A DNA stretch of 64,000 bases from Crossaster papposus (lineage: Eukaryota > Echinodermata > Asteroidea > Velatida > Solasteridae), in assembly GCA_037893245.1 (NCBI GenBank), contig JBAIAA010000435.1, forward strand, positions 310,001-374,000, given 5' to 3'. Below, in pieces: positions 11,776-23,900 of the stretch (positions are counted from its first letter, which is position 1; the number at the start of each line of letters is the position of its first letter). The notes below the pieces were generated by a model. That model was not told where the DNA came from, made no database searches, and was given only the letters and a program-made list of their open reading frames with translations. Made by a program: the position numbers and the translations under genes.

Positions 11776-12761
11776 TTACAAATTTCATACCATATCTGCT
11801 CACCAAGACTGCAACTTGAACTATGTGATAACAAGCTTATTTATAAGGTTGACAATTTTTGAATTCCGTCTCGAGTAATTTTATGAACCGTAGTTTCGAG
11901 AAAGCCTCTTATTATCTCTTCGACTTCGTCCGTAGATGAGATCATCAGCATTACGGAATTTCGACATTCTATCACTATGTCCAGCACGTTGCGTGGGCTA
12001 TTTTTCAAATGCTGCCATTTCTTAGCTAAATAGTAAAACAAGTTTGACACGAAGTCAGAAACGGACAAAACAAATCGTGTCGTGAACAAGCGGCAAGCTC
12101 TTCCACCCCATTCCAAATTATACACGGAACAACAATGGCCGTTTACATGTACATGTACTTGTATGTATTTTGTGTATGTGTACGTGCCTTTCACGGGTAC
12201 ACGTCCAAGTAGATGCTGCGCCTATTCACTGATCACTGGTACACGTTGCAGTATATGCGGGAAACCATTTTGTAGGACTGTAGGATCCTACAGATTATAT
12301 ATAGAGATAATCGCTGCCACAAATGATGCACCATATGATCTGGGGGTGAATTGGGGGCGCCATCAGGAGTCAATTCCATGGAGGGGTCAACTTTCAGACT
12401 ATAAAGCATGGTACCTGTACCTCTATCATTTGAATTTAGTGTGTATCTAATCATATTCACCAGACTACTCTCATGCTATAAAAAGTTTGAGAAAATGGCG
12501 CATGATTTGGAGTTGGAGAAAGCTTGGCTGACGACCACGACCAGGTTAATTGCTGGCAGTCAAGCAAACTATGCCAAGGTTGGTGTACACAAATATTCCG
12601 AGAAGTTTACTTTTTGTTTGCAATTGCAATTTCAATTTCTACCTCCCACTATATTATTAATGTGTCCGAGGTTACTTCCAAAAATGTAAGGCGCGTCGTC
12701 CTGCCCGTCTGCAGTGCCAGTGCATGCAGACGGGATGGTGGCACTGGCTGCCTTTATTCAT
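11776..12761. other. no supported gene
   Basis: A minus-strand open frame (12194-11841) has no recognisable domain. ACATGTACATGT-type repeats occur near 12146-12180. It could be a degraded 5' part of the Penelope-like element. Confidence 0.4.
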
Positions 12762-13952
12762 GTACCGGCGGTACTAGTTGCGATAATCGTAACCCTCCAT
12801 CGACGGTCGAAGACCGGAGGGTTTACGAGACAACTCGTGTAAAAAAACGGGAAGTTGCAATTTCGACCATTTTTGCCAGACTAGTCACCAGATTTGCCGG
12901 ATTTTAACCACTTTTAAAGATCATGACACACATTTCAAGAACACAGATTTGATCTGCAATGTGTAATGACTCCGCTCATAACACTCTAAACATCATTGAG
13001 AAAATATTTTGGGGAAAAAATGACAAAAACTTACCAGAGACTGAGCGAAATTCTAACCAAACGAGGTTTACAGCACTTCGGAACCTAGCAACAATCTCGA
13101 CCAATCAGCGTAAACCAAGGAAAGACAGACGCCGCTAACCGGCTATTCCCGCTTGCGGACTCACTGCACGGGCTTCTAGAATTCTCTCTCTCGGCGCTCA
13201 GTATCACCATCCTCCATGGTATCACTAGACATTCTATGGGCGTTTTCGAAACCGTTGCTTCGTCTTTGGCTTTGGCTTCGCTTCCGAATTCCGAAATACT
13301 GAGAAGCAAATAGAAATGGAAGAAAATTGAAATAGTCTAACTTTTGGGTTTTCATCAATCGAGTGAATGTGAACCCAAAAGTTAGACTATTTCAATTTTC
13401 TTCCATTTCTATTTGCTTCTCAGTATTTCGGAATTCGGAAGCGAAGCCAAAGCCAAAGACGAAGCAACGGTTTCGAAAAGGCCCATAGAATGTAGCAGTG
13501 AGACTAGTGAGACTGAGCGTCGAGCTAGAGAGAGAATTCTAGAAGCCCGTGCAGTGAGTCCGCAAGCGGGAATAGCCAGTTAGCGGCGTCTGTCTTTCCT
13601 TGGTTTACGCTGATTGGTCGAGATTGTTGGTAGGTTCCGAAGTGCTGTAAACCTCGTTTGGTTAGAATTTCGCTCAGTCTCTGGTAAGTTTTTGTCATTT
13701 TTTCCCCAAAATATTTTCTCAATGATGTTTAGAGTGTTATGAGCGGAGTCATTACACATTGCAGATCAAATCTGTGTTCTTGAAATGTGTGTCATGATCT
13801 TTAAAAGTGATTAAAATCCGGCAAATCTGGTGACTAGTCTGGCAAAAATGGTCGAAATTGCAACTTCCCGTTTTTTTACACGAGTTGTCTCGTAACCCTC
13901 CGGTCTTCGACCGTCGATGGAGGGTTACGATTATCGCAACTAGTACCGGTAC
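12762..13952. repeat. 1.19 kb near-perfect inverted repeat (foldback)
   Basis: Left arm 12762-13350 and right arm 13372-13952 are almost identical reverse complements over about 585 bp, separated by a 21-bp loop. The outer end reads GTACCGG..GTACTAGTTGCG. Just inside each end is a small secondary hairpin (CCCTCC..CGACGGTCGAAGACCGGAGGG). No transposase frame is present. A transcript would fold into a very long hairpin. Confidence 0.85.
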
Positions 13953-14084
13953 TTGCTTACTTTACTTTCCACTTCAAGTGTAAATTTGTCATAGAGATAC
14001 AATACACTATATATTGATTAATTAATTGTACAATTTATGATAAGAGGAGCAATATATAATGATAATAATAAAGTGGGTGGGGGT

Positions 14085-14114
<30 letters not shown>
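14085..14114 (+). repeat. poly-G tract of 30
   Basis: Thirty uninterrupted G immediately outside the left TIR of the Mutator-like element; the exact length may be affected by sequencing. Confidence 0.8.
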
Positions 14115-14116
<2 letters not shown>

Positions 14117-14166
14117 GGCAAACAGGTCATTTCGTACCCAAGTCATTTTGTACCCAAGTCACTTAG

Positions 14167-15351
14167 TACCCAAGTCATCCCGGAGCAGGACTTGCAGTCG
14201 AGATTAAAGCCAAAGTCAAGACCAAGGCCAAGGATGACGTCTTCAAGTCGGCAGGTGCTATCGTGGAGGATGTAATTGGCACCCTAATCGCACCTGAAGC
14301 ACCCGCTGCAAGCTGCCCCAACCCGTCCTACCTAGCCCGAGCTGCAAACCGTCACCGCCAGAGTCAGCGCCCCGCAGAGCCTATTGACTTTGTCTTGGAC
14401 GAAAATTTCCTACCGGAAGATTTTCTCCAGAAAGACATCCGCCTCGACGGTGCCCGTCACGTGATGTTTTGCACTTCGGAGCAGCTGAGTGTGCTGGATG
14501 GCGCCAAGACATGGTACCTAGACGGGACCTTCAAGTTGGTGAAGCAGCCGTTCGTGCAACTGTTTTCCGTCCACGCTTTTGTTAAGGGGGAAACCGGCGG
14601 ACTGAAACAGGTGCCACTAGCTTTCGTGTTGATGTCCCGGCGAAGGAAAAAAGATTACCGGAAAGTCCTTAAGGCCCTGCGAAAGAGGTTACCATCCCGT
14701 GCTGCCAACGTTCGTGAGGTGGTGGTCGACTTCGAAGTTGGTTTGTTGGCCGCTCTCCGAACCGTTTTTCCTGACATTTCTGTGAAGGGCCTCCTGTTTC
14801 ATTGAACGCAGGCAGTCTGGAGAAAGTGTCAGGCACTCGGTTTGGCAGTGGCCTATGTTTCCAATGACGGAGTACGAGACTTCATCGGCCAGCACATGTC
14901 ACTACCATTCCTACCTCATGAGCACATCCAACCAGCCTTTGAAGAGCTCAACATCCGGGCAGCAGGGCAACCAATCATCGAGGACCTCTGCAGTTACATC
15001 AGGACAACGTGGCTGGAGAGCACCACCTGGCATCCCAGTGACTGGTCCGTGTTTATGCGGAGCATCCGCACAAACAACGATGTGGAAGGGTGGCATCGGC
15101 GACTTAATGGACGGGCAGGTCGTCACACCGTCCAATTTTACAATGTGGTGAGGCTGCTACACACAGAGTCCAGATTTGTCACAGTGCAGCTGAAGCTGGT
15201 GAAGGAGTCCAGGCTGTGCCGAAACCAACGGAAGATGTATCGGCAGATACAAGGCAAGGTGTTTTGGCTATGGGACGAGTACGAAGCCCGACGTCTGACC
15301 ACATCCAACCTACTGGGAGCCTGCAAACATCTCACCGGGCCATGTTTGTAA
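14167..15351 (+). pseudogene. MULE transposase, N-truncated, one in-frame TGA
   Basis: Mutator-family DDE transposase. WYLDGTFKLVKQPFVQLFSVHA gives the first catalytic Asp (LDGTF), EVVVDFEVGLLAAL the second (VVDFE), and GLLFH precedes a helical QAVWRKCQALGL segment. The frame is open from 14167 to 15351 except for one TGA at 14803-14805, directly after GLLFH, where related MULE proteins usually have an aromatic residue. Translation after it stays in the same frame to the TAA at 15351 (NDVEGWHRRLNGR is the typical C-terminal conserved segment). No ATG begins the frame, and the FLYWCH-type N-terminal zinc domain often found in MULEs is absent; instead there is a Lys-rich start (AVEIKAKVKTKAK). 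It is likely a recently inactivated, 5'-truncated copy; recoding is formally possible. Confidence 0.75.
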
Positions 15352-15371
15352 GGCACACAAACAAACCAAAC

Positions 15372-15481
15372 GGTCCTTTTCAGGACCATGCCTGTAAGAG
15401 GCACACCATAAACCAAACGGTCCTTTTCAGGACCATGCCTGTAAGAGGCACACCATAAACCAAACGGTCCTTTTCAGGACC
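15372..15481 (+). promoter_or_regulatory. three tandem histone-type 3' stem-loops
   Basis: The 16-mer GGTCCTTTTCAGGACC occurs perfectly three times (15372-15387, 15419-15434, 15466-15481), each preceded by CCAAAC, spaced exactly 47 bp. It fits the metazoan replication-dependent histone mRNA stem-loop: six-base stem, four-base loop TTTC, upstream A/C-rich CCAAAC. The last copy is followed by AACAAAACTACAAAAGAGA, a purine-rich stretch where a histone downstream element would lie. The first stem-loop starts 21 bases after the transposase stop. A possible AATAAA lies at about 15537. That these loops act in 3' processing here is inference. Confidence 0.75.
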
Positions 15482-16130
15482 AACAAAACTACAAAAGAGA
15501 TAAATATCAGGCCATGTACCCCCAAAAAATTAAAATAATAAAGGAAGAAAAAATAAAGGAAGTTTGAAGATTGTTCTGATATTTAATATGAAATCAAAAA
15601 ATTAATAAATAATTAATGGGAGAAAAAAATTATATAAATTAATAACAATATAAAAGAAGCAATAAAAAGGAGAAACAATTGCAATAATGGGGAAACACAA
15701 TAGGTTGACAACTATGAAGATTTTTATTATTATTTTATTTAATATAAAAACCACATACAATATTTTGTTTAATAAATATTAAATAGAGGGCACCTCCTGG
15801 TTTTTGAAAGGGGATACGTCGACGGATAAGGGGAAACAATTCAAATGAAAACAGTGCTCAAGATCTTGTTATATCCTTGCGACTCGTCCTACAAAAAAAA
15901 CAAAAAAAACCCAACACATTAATCACTCATAAATACGAGGAAATTACAAACTCAATTTACTTGTTTTATGTCACAATAATCATGTCAATAATCGTGGGTA
16001 CGAATTGACTTGGGTACGAATTGACTTGGGTACGAAATGACTTGGGTACGAAATGACTTGGGTACGAAATGACTTGGGTACGAAATGACTTAACCAATAA
16101 CATTTACCAGGGGAAATAATATAAAATATG

Positions 16131-16616
16131 TCAATGCAATACTAAATTATAAGGTATCAGTATAGAGTCCTTAAACTTGTGTTTAACCCTAACTCCCTCA
16201 CGGCTTTTACTAAATACTAGTATCCTGAATCCACCACAGTCCACCAATTTTGGTTTGCAAAAACTGCTGGTGTCCTGAGTCCATCCTGAGTCCTGAGTGC
16301 ATTCTGGAGAGATCATGAGTCCATCATATAATCCACCAGCAAAAGTTTGATGGACTGTGACAGATTCAGGATACCTACATGTAGGTGGCATACAAAAAAT
16401 TGCAGTGCGTTTCTCCATAGAGTCCATCACAGTCCATCACCTAAATTTCTGTATCCTGAATCCATCAAACTCCTGCAGTAACGCTAGGCTTAAAATCCTC
16501 AATCCATCACACTCCTCCAGTTGTTCAATATGGAGGTATCCTGAATCCGCTAAAATACTCCAAAACAGGAAATGGATTTTGATGGACTCAGGGTGGTTAG
16601 GGTTAGACTTGCATTT
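16131..16616. repeat. degenerate inverted short repeats
   Basis: Repeated variants of GAGTCCATC / GATGGACT and ATCCTGAATCC / GGATACC in both orientations, bounded by TTAACCCTAACTCCCTCA at 16181 and GGTTAGGGTTAGA near 16602. Probably a decayed TIR element related to the one at 18558-18647. Confidence 0.45.
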
Positions 16617-16644
16617 AAAGGAGTAAAGGGTATGGGTAGACCGA

Positions 16645-16747
16645 GTTACTGGCCTCTAGTTATCGCTCTTTTAACATTTGGGCATTGTCTAGTAGTAGCG
16701 CAAGATAATGCCCAAATGTTAAAAGAGCGATAAGTAGAGGCCAGTAA
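16645..16747. repeat. short palindromic MITE
   Basis: Inverted repeat of about 45 bp per arm (TTACTGGCCTCTA..TTATCGCTCTTTTAACATTTGGGCATTGTC), with a short loop around GTAGTAGCGCAAG. Confidence 0.7.
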
Positions 16748-17321
16748 GGGTATGGGTATTCTTAGCCCAGGTTGGGGTATTCTTAATACTTGCACGGAGC
16801 AAATTCCACAATTTGGGGCCTTGAAATCTGAACGTTTTTATGGAGATGTTTGTACATCATGTATGCGCACTACAGCCTGGTTCACACATTCGGACACGCT
16901 TTGGTTACAAATCTTGCTTTGCCCGTGCGCCTTCATGTAAAAAAAAAAAGCCCAAGAACCTGACTTTCAAGTTAATTTTGGTAAATTATGCACATGACTA
17001 GTCCGAGTAACTAGGACCCAAATAATAATATCGCCTTTTTTAAGATCTGGACATGATCTGGCGATAGTAGGGTCCTAGGGAGTTCCATTGGTTTTTCTAC
17101 ATTTAAATCAAAATGCTAAATGTTTGCCCAAAGAAACATCTGATTTCACCCTCAAAACGGCCACAAAAGTAGTCGATAAGCCATCTGAGATACAAGTACA
17201 CATCAACGATTAAGATTGTAGTACATGTAGTAATAAGGTTTACTTCAATTCGGATAAAAAAAGACTACTTCTTTTCTTTTCATATTGTCTACTAAAATGA
17301 CAAAAGGGCTTAACATCTGCC

Positions 17322-17965
17322 ATGGACATCTCCGAACCGGACGCGGACGCGGACGTGATGGATGACATCAGGTCAGCCCACCGAGTACTCGCCAAACAAG
17401 GCATGAAGAGCCTTCTAGAAGAATGGTTCATTGAAACGCTGCAGCGAACACTACAGCAGGAATACGTCCCCCGGTTCTGGTCACACTTTGTATCTTGTAC
17501 ACCCCGTCACAAATGCCCCGACTCCCCGGCCCCAGGTGTGGACAGCCCGCTTGTTTCTGCTGTCGACGCCTTGTCCGCAGATATGGTCCCGTTCGTCGAC
17601 AGTGCGAGAACGCTCTGCGAATTGTCGGCCGAACGTGAGGCACACCCTCCCGTGAGCTGTGCTCGACCCGTTGAACGAGTCCAGACAATGCTGAAAGCTG
17701 TACTCTTTGACAAGACTCCGAAATGCTTCCAAATCGTAGTGCACGATTTTTACAGTCGAGCTTTTAGGGCCTTCCACGGTGAGAAGAGACCATCAGGGGG
17801 TGATGTGAGCCTGACGAGAGGTCAAGACAATGGCAAAGGGGGCGAAATGGAAGACACTGTAGGGGAAGGTGACGACGACATCAAATGTTCGGGATGTCAT
17901 CACGTTAAGGAGTTGTGCCACTGCCGGGAAGTGCTTCAACAGTTTCATGAAATCAATTCAAAATT
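17322..17965 (+). CDS. ANAPC2: ANAPC2 exon 1 (residues 1-215)
   Basis: N-terminal helical region. It starts MDISEPDADAD, an acidic start unlike the vertebrate one, and ends in a CHHVKELCHCRE cysteine/histidine cluster that aligns with the Cys-rich segment of vertebrate APC2. Donor is TT|GTAAGT, phase 2. A low-complexity Gly/Asp/Glu insert lies at about residues 155-190. Confidence 0.93.
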
Positions 17966-20900
17966 GTAAGTTGCCATTTCACACACCCTGACCCTGTACA
18001 TGTATGGTTTTTTATCCTGCGTTTGTCATGTTTTTCACACTTCGTATGCAAATTTATGTAGATATCCTGTTAGTGTGACGAAAAAAAAGAAGCCAATAAC
18101 AAGAACAACTGAAGAGTTTATTGAGTAAATACTACATTCATCTCTTTTTCCAAAAAAATCTACCATTATATTGTTTTGGCCTGTACGCTGATAAGACAAT
18201 AGCGACATGCGACTCATTTCTCTTGATCAGGCCACAAATATGTGACCCACTCCACAAAAATGGGTATTATATCACAAAACAGTGAAATTGAGTTATATAT
18301 ACTTGGTTGGAAAGCCCACAGCGTAAGCTTTCATTTGGTATATAATAGAGCTCCATAGCCCCTCCCGTTCTGGAGATACATCATGTTGGCATATATTGAT
18401 TACTTCCTTGGAGTTCAAATTACACAACTGAAAAAACAGGCTTTGAAAAAGCCGGCTCTATTGTAGTACAACAGAGCGATGCGCACAAAATTGTATTTGT
18501 TTCCATTTTATTCATCAAAATCAACATTTTTGTGAATGAAACCTGAAACTGTAAGTATTAACCCTAACTCCCTCACCATTGTTATTGAACAATACAATTC
18601 CTTCAAAATCCTCCAACTTCCTTTGTTGTGTAGGGAGTTAGGGTTAAAGATGTGATTCATGACAAAAAATGTAAATCACATTTTGATGAAATGTTTACCC
18701 TCTTAACAACATTGAGTAGGCTATTACATGTGTACATGATAATGCAAAGCGCAACTTAAAGGTAGTATACACCATTGGTCATTGCTTGAATTATCATGAA
18801 TGAGTAGATTTGGGGGGTTGTATTTATAGTAAATATCGTTTAACTGAGCTGTCGAAAGTTTTAGAATCATGGATGCCAACCGACGTCGAGCAGTTATTCA
18901 TATGTTATCTTTGTTTTTTGCTTTTTTCTTTGTTCCGGCGTCAGGCAGCAGTTTTTCCGCGATCGCCATCTGGCGATCGTAAATAAAAAAATTTTAAAGG
19001 TAGGATACACCATTGGTAATTGCTTGTATTCTCATGAATAGGTAGATTTGGGGGGTTGTATTTTATAGTAAATATCGTTTAACTGAGCTGTCTGAAGTTT
19101 TACAATCATAGATGCCGAGAAAATCATTTTGTCTTATAAAATTATATTTTTCGGAATAATTACAGGATATCTAGCACAATTATTTTGCTGGATGCCCAGA
19201 ATCAACATTTACTTTCAGATGAGTAGGAAGATATCTTAATAATTCGGTAGTAAATATTTTTGATATCTGCAAATGGTGTATACTACCTTTAATACCTTTT
19301 TTTTGTAGAACCGGTCACGTACTCGAATAATTTAGTCAATAGATGGCATGTTGAACTAGAAGTATACCAAAAATGGGAACACTTTGGGTCCAAACTTCGT
19401 GGAATGATGCATTTTTTTCTTCAAATCTTTTGTTCACAGATATTGCTTGGGTCTGTTGGAGCGAGTGTGTGCGGAGCCAGTGACGTCCCTGATACACGCA
19501 AAGATTAAACATCATGTGGACAGCAACTGCAGGGGAGAATTTGAGATTTCGTTCATTGCCACATTGGAAAGGGTAAGTGAGCGCCAGGGTTGTAGCTAGA
19601 ATTTTGTTAGTGCCGGCTGTTTTAGGGCTGAGAGCCGGTAGTATAAGCTCATTCAGCTGCAAAAAACGAAGAACGCGCGCCAACTGAGTAATGTATACTT
19701 GTGTGCATCAGTGCATGTACATACAGTACGTACAATGCTGTGTTCCAATCTCGTCGTGTTTATCGTGTTCACGAGTCGTATAATGGCGTTCTAATCGCCT
19801 GGTAACTCGTGTTCACCAGTGGTGAACTCGAGGTGGAATTGTTTTCTCCATGTTTACGACTTCATAAACGAATGAAATACTCGCGCATGCGTGTTGGTTC
19901 GCATGCGAGTTCTTGCGCGATAAAGAATGTCCTTACCGCACGACTAACTCGACTGTGTGCGTGCGTCGTGGTGAGTAGCGTTTGGAATGCAAACTACTCG
20001 TGAACGTGAGCAGGGTTTCTAGCCCAAATAATAATAATAATAAACCGTTCTTAACCAGTTCGCGCTGGGATTATTTTAACATCACCGAGCCGACGCGCAG
20101 GATTATTTTTAATGAAACTCGATCCTAAGCGTGTTCAGGCCGGTAGTGCCGGGAAGCACACCCACACATTTCCGGCCTTGCTCGCTGCTGACAGACATTT
20201 CCGGCCTTGCTCGTAGTGTGTTTATGTGTCATCCGTTTTGAATCTGGGGAAAACTTTGCATTTATATACGTCATCTGGTGCGAACTGGTTAATAAGCGCA
20301 TTACACACAGAGTCCCAATGCGCTGTACAGATGGGAACAATTAATCAACATTGAATAAATGGGTTTTGAGAAGGCATTTAAACTGATCCAAGGTTTGTGC
20401 ATCTTTGACGTTTTGGGGGAGTTTGTTCCAAAGATTGGGAGATGACATAGAAAAAGCCAGCTGGCCGTATGTCTTTGTCGATGACGATGAACAGGTGAGT
20501 AGGGATTGAGATTGTGAGCGCAGTTTTCTAGGAGGTTCATAATTTGTAAATCAGATCCTGTAGATATTTTGGCGCGTTGCCAACAAAATTAGTGAAAAGT
20601 CGCAAAATAACAAAATTGACACTGTTACATTTCTAGAAAGAAGTCCTAAGCTCTCAAATGATGTATTGTGTGTTACTGTAGCATATTCCTAGCTGCCGCT
20701 ATACTCTTTTCAAATTGCTGAAGTCATGCTCCTTTGTTTTAAGAAAACGGAGTTCAAAGTCCGTGAACCGTGCCAACTATAATATTACTCAGTGCAATTC
20801 AGCTACAAAAAACACACTTTAGAGTTTTAATTGAACTATAAAAGGTTGGGATATGATAAAGAAGGTTGTCTTGTATGTAAAAACGTTAACAACTCTAAAC

Positions 20901-23900
20901 CGACCTCCCACTTGAAAAATTTACGTTTCTGCCAATAACTCGTTTTGGCCATGTGCGACTTTCCGCTCATTTCATGGTGCCAGGTCACATAAGTCCTTTG
21001 TTCACAATCCGTTGTCTAACTGGAAGCCAGTGCAGGTCGCGGAAGATTAGCGAAATGTGGTCACTACTTTTGGTTCTTGTGAGCTGGGTTCTGAATACCT
21101 GGAGAGGGTTAGGGTTAAAAATCTGTCGTTTGTCTATCGCAGTGGTTGTCCAGCAAAGTTGTGAGGTGGTTGAATCTGGTTTTCTGGGGCGAGGAGTCGC
21201 AACGAACCATCGGCGGCGGCACGCAGCAAACGCTGCGGCAGTGGAAGGACCGACTCCAGTATCTCCTGTACCAGACCTACGCCAACCTTCGCATCCAGGA
21301 ACTCTTCAACATCATCGTGGAGTTCCCAGACTCCCTCTCCGCCCTGGAGGATCTGCAGAAGTGCTTGGAGAAGACGGACCTGAGAAGGCATCTGGTTCAG
21401 TCGCTGCGCAACTCGTTGGAGACGCGCCTGCTGCACCCAGGTTTAGGGGTGTGCATGTACGGGTAGTTTGGGAACTGGGTACCCGATTACAAGAAACATG
21501 GGTACCCAGATACCCGTTAACCCTAACGTCCAAGGCATTATACTTTGGGCTAATGAACTGAATACTACAGAATACTACCTAGCATTTTGTGTGTATTGAC
21601 AGCAGTATAGATACTGACTACTACAAAATACAGTTGAACGCCGCTATTCCGAAGACCGCTATACCGAACATTCGGCTATACAGAACTCCACGATCTGTGG
21701 CTCCCAATTTTGGTGTTTTTAAAAACATAACAAAGATTGTTGTTAAAAATATACACCATTGGTAATTTATTAAATTGTCAAGAATGGGTGGATTTTAGGG
21801 TTGTATTTTATAGTAAATATCGTTTAACTGACCTGTTCGAAGTTTTATAATCATCGATGCTAAGAAAATCAAGAAAAACGTCCGTCGTCGGGTTGTGGAT
21901 CTTTTATGTTCTTGTTTTATTTAGCCGGACGGCGATCGCAAATTTGTTTTTATACAATTCCATTTTTCGGAACAATTACAGAATATCTAGCGCGATCATT
22001 TTTCTGAATGCCTACAACCATTATTTACTTTTAAATAAGTAAGATATTTCTTAATAATTTGGTATTAATCATTTTTTATATCTGCAAATGGTGTATCCTA
22101 CCTTGAAATAGACTTGAGAATGAGATTCAAAAATGTTGGGTTTTTTTATATTTTTTTTTATTCAAGGAGTGAACACGGACGATATCCTGACTCAATACAT
22201 CTCATCTATCCGAGCCCTGAGAGTGTTGGACCCATCTGGTATCATTCTGGAGCTGGTTTGCCAGCCTGTCCGAAAATATCTCCGGTAAGTTAACGGCAGT
22301 ATACAATTATTGATTGGCTTAGAGTGCAATGGGAGGCATTTGTGACCGGCTCTACAAAAAGGTGTATTAAGTCGCGCTGTGCACTATCATATAATGGCCC
22401 GTTCAACGTTGAGAGGGTAAACATTTCATCCAAATGTGAATTTTATTTGTTGTCATGAATGACATCTTTATAATACCTACAGTTTCAGGTTTCATTCAAA
22501 AAAATGTTGATTTTGATGAATATAGTGGGAAAAAAAAGTGGAAAGGTTTGGGCTACTAGAGGAAAGTGTGGAAGAACCAGCCCCTCACACTGAAACAAGA
22601 CAATCTGATCTCTTCACAACACGAATAGGGTTGGGATGGGTAACTAGTCTACAGCAAGGCATTAATAATGCCTCTATCCATATTATGTGTGGAAGTGTCC
22701 TAGCCCAGGTTGGACTGGGTCCGAACCCCCAACCTGCAGAACTACCCACAGACCACGAATTTAATGCTCTAGAGTCTAGACCACTAGTCCATGACGAAAC
22801 ACAGGGGTGTCGGAACATAATTTATAGGGGTGCAGGCCTCAACCTTAAGCTTCAGAGGGTCAAGGCTACTTGGCCTCAAAGGCTCCAAAAATGAAAGGGG
22901 CACCAAGGCCAACCTAAAGGGCACCAAGGCCATTTTCAAACTGTTATTTGTTCATCCCCGGATCACCGCCCCAACTCTCCGAGTCAACGCCCCCCCCCCC
23001 CCCCCCCCCCCCCCCTCCTCTTCCAAAAACCTCAAGGCTCAACAAAATCCGCTGTTTCAGAAAATTTAACCTTGAAGATGAATATAAAATTCTTTAAAAA
23101 AAAAAAATATTCTTAGAAATAAATATGATTATAAAAATTTAAAATGACCCCCCCCCCCCTAAAAAAAAAGCCAAATAATTGGCCTATGTAAACGTAAATA
23201 TGATCATGAAAATTGAAAACGAATCCCCCTAACGCCATATCATTCGCCTATGTAAACGTGCATGTTTATGCCTAGCCCTAGTCTATGGCCGGCCGGCCCC
23301 GCGTCCATAGTGCCCAAAAAAAACCCGATTTCATGGAAACCATTCGGTCTCAAACTCGGCATGCAGGTTCATTTATTATAGCGCATCAATATTTCGCCAT
23401 AATTAGGACTTTTTCGTGGTTCCGTCTGGTGTAATTTGTCTCTAAATCTGCGTAAAAAAACATTAAAAATATTCGCGATAAACGCAAAACATCATGGCGG
23501 GACAAGTCTGCGCAGGCGTGCACAGCTCGTCGCACCGAACAACAGAGGGCGCTCTGCTAGTGCCCTAGGTTGTTTGGTGCGACGAGCTTTGCACGCCGCG
23601 CCTGCGCAGACTTGTTCCGCCATATCATTTTGCGTTATTCGCGAATTATTTTTGGCCAGTCTATACACGAGTAGTCTGGTACCGTGTTTTTAGTAGTAAA
23701 CAACTCAACTACGTTTGATAAGGTTGCCATGCCACGTTCTCCTCTGCAAGTACTTGCGCGATGCATGGCGCAAGCAGCATTATGAAAACTAGTGCGCGGC
23801 GCGGGAGAGAATGTACGCTACATACGTCGAAACAATTTGATCTTCGTAATGGGTCACAACGTTAACATTATATTTTAATAACACTTTCGAATACATAATG

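Larger units (their letters stand above)
14125..16091 (+). mobile_element. Mutator-like (MULE) element with tandem-repeat TIRs
   Basis: Each end is an array of a 16-bp unit (AAGTCATTTCGTACCC): about three units on the left (14125-14177) and about six, inverted, on the right (15995-16091). Between them is a MULE-type transposase frame, three histone-type stem-loops and an AT-rich non-coding stretch (15490-15990). I see no clear 9-bp target duplication; the left flank is a G-run. The transposase starts almost at the TIR, so the 5' part of a full-length element appears to be missing. Confidence 0.75.
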
